DNA from: Halocafeteria seosinensis
Taxonomy: Eukaryota; Sar; Bigyra; Bicosoecida
Length of the DNA: 64,000 bases
NCBI GenBank assembly: GCA_001687465.1
Contig: LVLI01001229.1
Location: forward strand, 34,692-98,691
Direction of reading: 5' to 3'
In this document: positions 10,718 through 21,000 of the stretch, in pieces
How positions within the stretch are numbered: the stretch's first letter is position 1
Layout: each line of letters begins with the position of its first letter
Notes under the pieces: generated by a model
Seen by the model: the letters and a program-made list of their open reading frames with translations, nothing else
Database searches by the model: none
Told to the model about the DNA's origin: nothing
Program-made: the position numbers and the translations under genes

Positions 10718-13700
10718 ATGACGGGGGAAACTGAAAACCGAGACAGGAATAGCTGTCAGCTGCGAACGGTGTCTGCAGCAAGTCCCGAATCCAGGCATTT
10801 TGGCGTTGGACTGGCAGACAGGCGCACTCGTGGACCTACAGCCTTTTCTCCATACCGCCAACTTACTCCAGGTAATCAACAAGGGGCAAGGGTGCTACAC
10901 TTCATCGCACACGTCGGTACCTTTTGCCTCGTAGTTGTATTTCTAAGAGCGAGCAGAGTAACTGCTGTATCCCTGAGATCGGACGTATTGGATGGTGCAG
11001 AACTTTGCATCGAATATAACTCATCAGAATACCGTTTCGAGCAACTGTGCGATATCCCATGGGAAAGTCGTGGATATCAGCAAGACGACTATATTGAATT
11101 GCATACCTCGGAAGTGTTTGATGGCCGCAATCATGTGGTAGACCTATCTGGCATGACTGACTTCGAGGGCATTTTTCGCGTTAATAATGTCAATAGTTAT
11201 GAGGAAGCTCCCCTAATTGAAAACGTCGACACCATCAATGGCAAGACCACAACGGATGGTGGATTCATCCTGCAGACACGGCAACAGTTCTTTCGAGTTC
11301 ACAACTGTAGCTCAGCGGGAGAAATCGGAGGGGAAAAGAGCGGTGGAATTGCCGGCGCGTTTCCTGGCGAGAACAATGGCAAAGCAATCATCGATAACTG
11401 CCGCAGTACGGGCGACATTACAAACATCGGCGCTGGTGGTATCGTGGGGAAACGCGCGGGCCACTCAGGAGGCGTCGCCAATGTTACCAGATGCTCTTCA
11501 TCGGGAGACTTTGTTGCCGACGGGCGTTGGTCTGGTGGTATTGCTGGTGCGGAGGTAGGAATGGGCGGACTTGCTGAAATTCACTTTTGCTTTTCTACAG
11601 GAGACAGCGTGGTGAACGCAATAGGCGGAATCTGCGGTGGTGCTGCTGGGGAAGGCGATGGTTCTGTCTATGTGACACATTGCCATTCCACAGGACAGCT
11701 TGGCGGAAAAGGAAACGGTGGTATTGTAGGAAGTGGGGCCGGAATGGAAGGTGCTTACGTCTACGTATCTCAATGTTTCTCTCGAGGGAACATTAGTGGA
11801 ACTGAGAGTGGAGGTATAGCTGGTAGTGATGCCGCTGAGGCCGGTTTCGCTGGAGACAGTTTGTTGGAAATACATGATTCGTATTCTACAGGTACGGTAG
11901 GTTCACAGAGCACCGAATCAGGGGGTATCTGTGGGTCCACTGCAGGAGAAGGAGGGGGTACTGTGCGCATCAGAAATGTATATATGCTCTCCAGTCCTCC
12001 ACAAGGAAGAGCATACATGATTGGGAGTATACACGCAGATGCAAACGAAATAGAAATCAGTTATTCGGTGCATAATGACAGCCTAGATTTGGGTCTCGTA
12101 GAGGTTAATTCCGGTGACAGTAACACATTCAAACATCAAGGGAATTCGGGTAAACTGGTTGACATACAAGGCCAACTATATCATTCTAATGGAACCCGGA
12201 TCTGGTCGACTGAACTATGGAGTATTTCCAAGGCAGATCCGGATAACTATCCAAAACTACGATTCCAAATTACCGGCAACAGCATCGGTGAGCCACGCAC
12301 CTACGGGTCTACTCCCACTCCAAGTCCAACTCCTAGCGTCACGTCTACCGTCACTCCGACACCAACGAGCGTGACCAATGCCACGCAATTCCTTATTGAC
12401 ACTCTTGATACATTGGAGGAGGGTTATGACTTCGCGGTGAACGATGAAACTACAACAGAGGATTTCATTGGTTTTTTGCCCCGTATTGCTGGATCCAGCG
12501 CGCTGACGACTTCTGTGGGAGAACGCGTGTTGGATTTACTTAGCCGTGTGTTGGCAAATAACTTTGACAAAGACACTGATCAATTCCGGTACAGTGATAG
12601 CCTCGCAAGTAAAGCTGTTACAGTGGTATCGCTAGTACTTTTTAATGACATAGAGAAGAAAGCGTCTCATTTTGCCTCGGCGGAATTAGCATTGCAACTC
12701 ACGTCTCGGTCCCAACTGGTCGCTCGAGTTGCTGGCTCGCCTACAAAGAGCGCAAGCACGTTGTTCAATGAGCTTTCTACCTTCTGTAACCAGACATTCT
12801 TTGGCATCGTATTTGGCCGACGTATTGCCAGTTCTGGGGATATCGAAATTAGCCCTGCTGGGAGCGAACACGGAATTGGGATAAGTGCTGTGGAGTTCGA
12901 GGATTGTGACCAAACTCCAACGTTTACAACCAGCTTAGACAGGACGAAACCCTCAATTTCGCGTGGGAATGTGCAAACTCCTTTATTTAGCAATGTGGAA
13001 GAGGCGGACGTTGTGGCTGAAGAATACGTATATCCACCCGCCCCCGTATTTCAAGGGCCAGCGATCGAAGCTGCCGCAGCAGATTCAAATATAGCTCAAC
13101 ATCTTGTCTCTTTACTTGATGAGCACATCAAATCTATATTGCCCAATGGCGACGTATTCAGAAACGGAAGTAGTGGTATCAGCCTGAAAGAAAGCCAGGG
13201 GCTCCCCAGGAATCGTCGGCAACTGCCCGATGAGGTGATTGGCCCAATAGAGACTCACAAACTGCCCCGTCAGATTGCATCAAAAACGCTGCGCGTTTCA
13301 GGGTTTGCGACAGGTCTTAACGAACCACAAGCCCTTGACATCGCCAGCCCCGTCAACATAACGCTGGCGCTCTATCCGGAGCTAGATCCGATCTCTTTGA
13401 CTAGCGCTCCCGAGGTCACGAGGCTATCGTCTGGCGAAATGAACCTCTTATCTCGTACTGGAACTTGCCCAAAGAGTTCTAAAGGGAACTCATCGTCCTT
13501 CACCATAGAGTGTACGGATCTCCTTTCTGGTAATTCTAAGGACATCACGATTGAATGCGATCCTCAGCAAGCGGGAGCTAGCGTTGAGGTCTTTTGCTCG
13601 CAGTCAGTTATAATCCCGGTCCTGTTGCACTCACCGAATGCTTCCTCATATTGGAGCGATGATAGTATAACAACGGGTAGCATGCAATTTGACGGTCGAA

Positions 13701-16186
13701 AAATTGCAGGAGAAACAAAAGATTTAGGAGCGTTTTCTTCCAGTTTGCTGACAGTGGAAACATTGACAATGGGGAAACTTCTTACCCCCTCCCCATTCCC
13801 AACATCTACGCCCACTGCGACGGCGACACACACCACCACGGGAACTCCAAGTGTAACCCCCACACCGTTTAGTACGACCAGTACCCCATCAACAACACCG
13901 AGCAAGTCTATGGGTGCATTTCCTAGCAGTACCCGTACAGCGACTGTGACACCAAGCAACATCTCAGCGCCTACCATCGTGGATGGTCCCCGAATGGACT
14001 CACTGGAATCCTTCATGACTATTTCATTTGATGTAGCGACGAATCGCGGTGGGAAGGACGTAGTGTTTGATTGCCTGGATTTGCTTTACTCGGAGCTCGG
14101 GAGGAAGGCTGCAGTGTTCAGTGAATGCTATTGGGCCAGTGATACAGAGCTATACATAGAACTACAGTCGCCCGAGTTGACTCGCCAGGAGTTTGGTAAA
14201 TCGATCACCGTAGGAAGCAAAATAACGCTTATTGGGGGATTGATTCAACGCCAGGAACCATCCGCGGCCCATCCGTGGGCAAATTTAACTGTTGCTCCCA
14301 GCGAGTCGCTCCCCTCAGTAGACTTTGACGTCTCGTACTCAGAGATACTTAATATATGTGAAGACTTGGAGGTTAGAGTCACGTATGCTCTTGGAGATAG
14401 CCGCTCCACAGACATTCTTTGGACATGGATGCTACAATCTGTGGTTACTAAGATTGGAACTGATATTACTACTTCCGATACTACGGCGGAGATACGTTCT
14501 GCAGTGGATTCGGCAAATGCTGGGAACCGTGATTCCATCTTCGTCGGGAAACTGGGTTTGCCAAAGGAAGTGACGGTTAGGTTACTTTTAAGAGGGGAAA
14601 ATGTGTACGGAAGCTTCAAAGAAAAGAACATTAGGATAGGAATTGAGGGACAGTATGCTCCTTCAATAGAATTCCATGAAGAGCCTGGAGGCTCCATCGA
14701 GAGTGCTGAAGAGGCAGTGTTCCGATTATCCTCATCACTGAAGGCATGTGTGCTCTCCAATGTGGGCGACCCATCAGATTTCACCTTTAGTTATCAGTGG
14801 TCCGTATTCAATCCTGTTGCAGAGAAATTGGATATTTCGGCATTCTCAACTCCCGATCCTCGGAGGTTGGTCATCCCTGCATCATCTCTTCTTCCGTTCG
14901 TCGATCCGTATTTTATTTTTGTGAATGTAACTGCGGAGTCTCATCAGCGGCGACTAGCAGGCTCTAGAGCCATGACTCTGACCGTGTCACCCAGTTCTGT
15001 GGTTGCCTCTATAGAAGGGGGTAGTCGCGCTGCCGACGTAGCCTCAAAACTGGTGCTAAATGCCGTCAACAGTAGGAGTCCAGACGAAGAGTTGAAGAAT
15101 CTTCCATCTAGTTGGGTATTTGGGAAGCGACTCTCGTGGAAGTGCGAGACAAAGGGCATTAACTGCACTGACTTCCTCATCAATGCTGAGTCCACCAAGG
15201 TCGGACAAACACTGGAAATCCAACCAGACAATCTGCAAAATTTAAAAGCTCAAATTAGCCCAGATCGAGAGCTTCCAGTGCATTTCACTGTGTCGGTCAG
15301 CCTGGACCTGGATCGTGGAGCTAGTTCTATCTTTCACTCAGAAGACTCCAAGACTGTTACTATTACTCTGTTGGAGGCAGTAGTACCCACTGTCTTTTCT
15401 GAGAACTTCCACCCTAGCGAGGCAGAAAGAACCACTGTAGGGGATCACTCGTATTTCACAATCAACCCTGGATCAGAAGTGTGGATAAAGGCTCGCATAA
15501 ACGAGTCTTCGGATACGACTGGCCGGTGGACACTTGTGGACGAGGATGCCTTGTCGTTAGATAGTATAATCGACACGCCCAGTGTTTCATCCAAGCAGTT
15601 GGTTATACGGCCAAATCAGCTGTTTCAGGCGAACCAATATCTTTTCCAGTATCGCAGTCAATTTGGGAATGGTTTCGACGACGATTGGGCTTCCGGATTT
15701 GCCGCATTTCGGGTGAAAGTGAATCAACCACCACGAGGAGGCCGGTTACTGATTAGTCCTTCTCCTTCAAGAGGGATTGTTGGCGATGTGGACGAAGTCC
15801 AGCTCATGGCTCGGGAATGGAAAGATAAGGATACTCCATTGCTCTATTCGTTTAGCGTGGGTTCTAGTGGGACCTTTATTCACAGTAAAACGCTTCGCTC
15901 TGCGAAGGAGCATCCAGAGATATCCTCCACCCTTCCTACTCCTCGCCGTGGCCACTCACTGTGGATATTTTTGGAGGTTCAAGACTCTTTAGGAGCTTCG
16001 GAGGTTTATTCGCGTCAGATTTCCATTAACCGCCCATCAACCACCCAACTCGAAGAGGCTGTTGAAAGAAACCGGAAGAAAACGCGTGAATGCAGGAAGA
16101 GGAAGGATGCAAATTGCGCCGCTCGCGCTGCCCGAGAAGCAATGCGTGCAAAAAACCAGGATCTATTCATGCGGAGCTTTGATTGA
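10718..16186 (+). CDS. Gene B: GLUG - mod2 (GAIN-like) - REJ protein
   Basis: An intron-free frame of 1822 codons starts at ATG 10718 (the frame opens at a GTG at 10700). Residues about 57-82 form a hydrophobic stretch (VGTFCLVVVFL) that could be a late signal peptide or a type II anchor. Then come one GLUG module (about 83-518), an S/T/P linker, mod2 (about 553-1021), a second linker, and a REJ region (about 1083-1768). The REJ call rests on IEGGSR...LVLNA, the WKC/NCTDF cysteines, repeated YxFxxR strands, and NQPPRGGRLLISPSPSRG followed by WKDKDTPLLYSFS, which match the polycystin/sea-urchin REJ pattern. It ends in a short basic tail. No transmembrane bundle follows, so the protein is probably secreted or held by its N-terminus. 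Mod2 contains a furin-type RNRR site near 13208. The REJ half is a close paralogue of gene C. Confidence 0.75.
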   Translation: MTGETENRDRNSCQLRTVSAASPESRHFGVGLADRRTRGPTAFSPYRQLTPGNQQGARVLHFIAHVGTFCLVVVFLRASRVTAVSLRSDVLDGAELCIEYNSSEYRFEQLCDIPWESRGYQQDDYIELHTSEVFDGRNHVVDLSGMTDFEGIFRVNNVNSYEEAPLIENVDTINGKTTTDGGFILQTRQQFFRVHNCSSAGEIGGEKSGGIAGAFPGENNGKAIIDNCRSTGDITNIGAGGIVGKRAGHSGGVANVTRCSSSGDFVADGRWSGGIAGAEVGMGGLAEIHFCFSTGDSVVNAIGGICGGAAGEGDGSVYVTHCHSTGQLGGKGNGGIVGSGAGMEGAYVYVSQCFSRGNISGTESGGIAGSDAAEAGFAGDSLLEIHDSYSTGTVGSQSTESGGICGSTAGEGGGTVRIRNVYMLSSPPQGRAYMIGSIHADANEIEISYSVHNDSLDLGLVEVNSGDSNTFKHQGNSGKLVDIQGQLYHSNGTRIWSTELWSISKADPDNYPKLRFQITGNSIGEPRTYGSTPTPSPTPSVTSTVTPTPTSVTNATQFLIDTLDTLEEGYDFAVNDETTTEDFIGFLPRIAGSSALTTSVGERVLDLLSRVLANNFDKDTDQFRYSDSLASKAVTVVSLVLFNDIEKKASHFASAELALQLTSRSQLVARVAGSPTKSASTLFNELSTFCNQTFFGIVFGRRIASSGDIEISPAGSEHGIGISAVEFEDCDQTPTFTTSLDRTKPSISRGNVQTPLFSNVEEADVVAEEYVYPPAPVFQGPAIEAAAADSNIAQHLVSLLDEHIKSILPNGDVFRNGSSGISLKESQGLPRNRRQLPDEVIGPIETHKLPRQIASKTLRVSGFATGLNEPQALDIASPVNITLALYPELDPISLTSAPEVTRLSSGEMNLLSRTGTCPKSSKGNSSSFTIECTDLLSGNSKDITIECDPQQAGASVEVFCSQSVIIPVLLHSPNASSYWSDDSITTGSMQFDGRKIAGETKDLGAFSSSLLTVETLTMGKLLTPSPFPTSTPTATATHTTTGTPSVTPTPFSTTSTPSTTPSKSMGAFPSSTRTATVTPSNISAPTIVDGPRMDSLESFMTISFDVATNRGGKDVVFDCLDLLYSELGRKAAVFSECYWASDTELYIELQSPELTRQEFGKSITVGSKITLIGGLIQRQEPSAAHPWANLTVAPSESLPSVDFDVSYSEILNICEDLEVRVTYALGDSRSTDILWTWMLQSVVTKIGTDITTSDTTAEIRSAVDSANAGNRDSIFVGKLGLPKEVTVRLLLRGENVYGSFKEKNIRIGIEGQYAPSIEFHEEPGGSIESAEEAVFRLSSSLKACVLSNVGDPSDFTFSYQWSVFNPVAEKLDISAFSTPDPRRLVIPASSLLPFVDPYFIFVNVTAESHQRRLAGSRAMTLTVSPSSVVASIEGGSRAADVASKLVLNAVNSRSPDEELKNLPSSWVFGKRLSWKCETKGINCTDFLINAESTKVGQTLEIQPDNLQNLKAQISPDRELPVHFTVSVSLDLDRGASSIFHSEDSKTVTITLLEAVVPTVFSENFHPSEAERTTVGDHSYFTINPGSEVWIKARINESSDTTGRWTLVDEDALSLDSIIDTPSVSSKQLVIRPNQLFQANQYLFQYRSQFGNGFDDDWASGFAAFRVKVNQPPRGGRLLISPSPSRGIVGDVDEVQLMAREWKDKDTPLLYSFSVGSSGTFIHSKTLRSAKEHPEISSTLPTPRRGHSLWIFLEVQDSLGASEVYSRQISINRPSTTQLEEAVERNRKKTRECRKRKDANCAARAAREAMRAKNQDLFMRSFD

Positions 16187-18027
16187 TTTACTCCGTCCGA
16201 GCATACCGAAGTGGAATTGAGAATTTATCTTTTACGGACTATTGTATACAGCAAGAGCACTTTTAGCGACACGAGCATAAACTATCAGGTGCGACAAGCA
16301 CTTCACTTACAACTCGACGGGACCGCTACTGTGGATAGCTCTGTAACAGGAATGAAAGCAACGTATGCAATTCCTTTTGCGAAAGAGGATAAACAAGCAT
16401 AGAATCCAACGACATTTTCATAGCACTGCACTTGACGATCATACATACCTAGCAGTGCGACGCTACTACTCGCAAACACCCTATCCCGTTGCACTACACC
16501 AATCTTGCACTCCATTCATACACTCGTGTTGCATGTTGCTAACACTTGATACACTTACCATATGCCTCCATGGTTATGAAAGGAGGGAATTCGTGGACAG
16601 TAGGGCATAAATTGCCAAGCCACGAGTCGACGGGTCGCCATTGGAGAATGGAGCTGCTATTCGTAGACCCCTGTAGCCGATTAGTCTTACGGGATAAATC
16701 AACACCAGTTAGATGATTCAGCTAATAACATGCGATCCACAATAAGAAAATCAGAAAGGGGTGGACAAAAGTTGCTGGTGCCCATTTCGGTCGGTCAAGA
16801 CTCACTGTGAGTCGGGATGCAAGGATGCATGAGGTGAGCGAACGTCAAATAATTCAGCGCCTACCTGTGATTCTACACTATCAAGCGTTGGGTAGGGTAC
16901 AGTACATGTCATGTACTGCGGCGGGTACAGATGTAGCCACCCCACGAGACCTCCACGCCTCGCCTCCTTGGAACTTTCAGGGTGTGCGAAGGATCTTCCT
17001 TTCACTCCGTCTTTCACTCCGTACGGTATGTGTACTTAGGAAAGTAGACAATCTTCCAATAGGCAGACTTACTTTAGTTTAATGTCTCCTCTCTATCCAG
17101 TTCGCTGTTCTGCGCTGCTGACAACTCAACACGTTCGCAACTGCACTGCAGCAGCATTCGTTGTTGGCTTACAACCACGTTTCCTATTCCTGATGAAAAT
17201 GCATACCAAGACATTGCAATGTGATGCTATGGAAGCGTTCCATGTCAGTTGAAGGCGATGCGGTCGGCTGCATCGATCCTTGACGACCTTGACTCGCGCG
17301 AATGCTTCCGTCCTCCGAGTTTTCAGAGCGGATCAATCAGCAAGCACAGACCAATCCGTATCCTTTTGACAACCTCCTAAACTATCCGTCTATGAGGATG
17401 ATGCTTTCGTCTACCTTCGTCCTCTATGGACTCCGTGGTAGCGCGAGGTGCATACACTGTTAGGCTTCAACCATTTTTGTTCCCTTTTCGGGCCCCTCGC
17501 TTGATTCCTCGGCCCGTGTACAGAGGACCGCCAGTTTGCCGGATGGATTTTTGTTCCCTCGGGAAGTCCCTTTCCGGATTCCTGAATCGGTCGCTTACAC
17601 ATGAATTTGTGAAATTTACCATGAGTCGTCGCAATTACGCTTCTACAGTCGTATATTCAAGAGTTGACTGTGGGAATACTGTGTCTACACTGTATACACA
17701 GCACGAAAATTAAGTTTCTCGTTCATCTTACCTCGTCCTTTGACGAACGTGCTGGGAGTCCGCCAACGCTGTCCAGTCGCCTTTTCCACAGCCACACCGA
17801 CAAGCGACAATAGCTTACGTAAACTGGAGCTGTAGCAAGACAGACTAGCTTCACTTGGTGAGCGATTAAATTTTACTCGTACATGTCCAGCACTCAAGTG
17901 CCGGCGTATATACAAGGTGTAGTTCATTATTCAAGTCGATCGAGAAACCAAGAAGAGCCGGCGAACGCCACTTCGCGCGTTTCTTTTCCCCGTGTTGACT
18001 CGCAACACCGTTACCAGCTGCGATACA
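16187..18027. other. Intergenic B-C
   Basis: No gene is recognised. The first 35 nt after gene B (with GCATACCGAAGTGGAATTGA) resemble the sequence after gene C (ACATACCCGGCGGAATTGA at about 23379), so the 3' flank was duplicated too. Further on, 17132-17360 resembles 9715-9951 before gene B. A small tandem of TTTCACTCCGT is present at about 17000-17021. Confidence 0.45.
17547..17590 (+). promoter_or_regulatory. Conserved 44-nt upstream element, gene C
   Basis: This is an ungapped match to the blocks at 10261-10304 (27 of 44 by eye) and 24012-24055 (31 of 44 by eye). It lies 481 nt upstream of the ATG at 18028, a distance similar to that in the other genes. That supports 18028 rather than 18616 as the start of transcription-relevant numbering for gene C. 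Confidence 0.4.
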
Positions 18028-21000
18028 ATGGAAAGAAGTGTCGCGACGTCAATTGAGACCGGTAGGCCATGTAAGATCACTTCGACGTTTGCTGAAGTCG
18101 GGAAAATGCGTTCCTGGGCTCTTGCGGTACAGGAACCAACCTCGTTGGGAAGCAAAACTTCCATGATGGGATGGTCCACTTTGCTTCTCACACTAGTCTT
18201 TTTTGGTTCAATACCAATTGGGGCGAACAATTTACGAACTCGTATAGAAGACGGGGATGAATCGTGTATTGCTTACTATTTGAGTGAAAAGCACTTCCAG
18301 CAACTACTGGATAATCCTTGGAAAGATCTACCAGTAGGACATGTAGCCTGTGATTCGATATCATTGGTACATCTGTTGATCCACTTATTCACTCTGTTGG
18401 GCGCAGCGCAGTTAGTTAATACCTTGTTCACCAGTCAAGGCAACCACTATTACCACCAGTTTTCGTCAAAGAATGATTTCCAAATAAATGGACTCGGGAT
18501 AGAATCTGGCGAAGTATGCTGGAAAGGAGCGGTCAGTCAGGAAATTGATCTGCTTCGTTTGGGCAGCAAGAAGTTGGCACGACGTCAAGTCCACTTACAT
18601 TCCACAGGGAGTATCATGCGAATCCTTCTGTGCCTTATCTCTACATGCGCATTGGTATGGAATGGCACTGAAGCAGCTGATTTGCGAGAGAATATCCGTG
18701 CTGGGAACGAATCTTGCTTTCAGTACTTCCCGAGGGACAATCTCTTTCGCATGAGCTGTACTGCCCTCAATTGGACCGACCATGGATACGATGGTAACAC
18801 TCACATCTCGCTGGATGCCAACGAAGTATTTGATGGTGGTGGAGGTGAAGGAAATATCATTGAGTTAAAGAACCTTAGGCAAGGCTTTTATGGCTTGGTT
18901 AAGGTTATTAATGATGGAAATAACATTACATCCTTGGATGAAGCTCCTTTGATTCGGAATGTTCACGTCAAGAATGGGAATACTGCAGACAATGGTGGCT
19001 TTATTGTTCGAAGAAACCAAAAATATTTTATCGTGGATTCATGTAGCTCAACAGGCAAAATCACTAATGAGGCTGGTGGTATATGTGGTCAGTTTGCGGG
19101 GGAAAACGGAGGCAACATCCAGATGTTGAATTCCCGCTCTACAGGGACACTACAGGGTTTTGTAGCAGGTGGTATCACAGGAACAGATGCAGGATACAAT
19201 AATGGAACTGTTAATATCACCCAGTGCTATTCCACTGGGGCGATTGAAGGAGAGTTGGCAGGTGGCATCTGTGGATGGGGTGCTGGTACTACGAATGGTC
19301 ATGTGTATATCACGCAATCGTATTCCACAGGAACTATTCATGGGGACGACAGTGGTGGTATCACGGGGGATCCTACAGCAGATGATAATGGTGAAGTATA
19401 CATTAGAGATTGTTATACGCGCGGAAATATTGAGGGTGATAGAGCAGGAGGGATTACAGGGGGAGGAACCTTGGGAGCACCAGGCGCTCTGTACATAACG
19501 AATACATATGCTTCCGGTATTGTCCATGATCCAAATGGCGGTGGAATCATTGGACATATACATGATGGCGCAAGTGGCGTTATCAACGTGCAATATTCGG
19601 TGTATAATGGCTCAGAGGGGGCTGCTATGGTAGGCCTCGACAACTCTCCAGCGGGTGTTTTGAATCACACCGGTAATTCCGACACTTTGGATGACATACG
19701 AGGTCAACTGTATTATTACGACGGCGTTCAGCAATGGGGTAACGACACCTGGGCTCTCAATGGCACCAATACGTTGCCTATTTTGCGCTTTCAGCTGAGG
19801 AGTATGTCGAACTCTACTAAAACGGAGGATGATGACATTTCATTTCCAATGCGTACGCCTACGGTGACCCCGACACACACCACCACGGCAACTCCAAGTG
19901 TAACTCCCACACCGTGTAGTACGACCAGTACCCCGTCAACAACACCAAACTTGGAGGCGGTTACCCCCACGCCTACCTTAACCCCTACATCGACGGAGAC
20001 GCCCGATTTGCGGGAGAATATCCGTGCTGGGAAGGAAGCTTGTTTCCAGTATTTTCCGACCGAGGATCTCTTTCGCATGAGCTGTACTGTCCTCGATTGG
20101 GCCGACCATGGATACAATGGTAACACCCACATCTCGCTGGATGGCAACGAAGTATTTGATGGCGGAGGTGGTGAGGGAAATATCATTGAGTTAAAGAACC
20201 TTAGGCAAGGCTTCCATGGATTGGTTAAGGTTATTGATGATGGAAATAACATTACATCCTTGGATGAAGCTCCCTTGATTCGGAATGTTCACGTCAAGAA
20301 TGGGGATACTGCCGAAGACGGTGGATTTATTGTTCGAGAAAAGCAAAAATATTTTATCGTGGATTCATGTAGCTCAACAGGCAAAATCACTAGTGACTGG
20401 GCTGGTGGTATGTGTGGTCCGTTTGCGGGGGAAAACGGAGGCCACATTAAGATATCAAATTCCCACTCTACAGGGACAATACAGGGTTTTGTAGCAGGTG
20501 GTATCACAGGAACAGTTGCAGGATACAAAAATGGAACTGTTAATATAACCCAATGTTACTCCACTGGGGGAATTGAACGCCAATGGGCAGGTGGTATCTG
20601 TGGAGGAGCGGCTGGGTATAATCGTGGTCATGTGTATATTACACAATCTTATTCCACAGGAACAATTCGTGGGGACGACAGTGGTGGTATTACTGGAGAT
20701 GCTACAGCATATAGTAATGGTGAAGTATACATTAGAGGTTGTTATACGCGAGGAAATATTGAGGGTGACAGAGCAGGAGGAATTACAGGGGCAAACACAG
20801 GGGGCTGGACTGGAGCAGCAGCAGGCAATGTATCCATAATGAATACATATGCTTCCGGTATTGTCCATGATCCGAATGGTGGTGGAATCATTGGAGAAAT
20901 TCCTTCTGACGCGAGTGGTGCTATCAACGTAAAATATTCGGTGTATAATGGCTCAGAGGGGGCTGCTATGGTAGGCGTCGACAACTCTCCAGCGGGTGTT

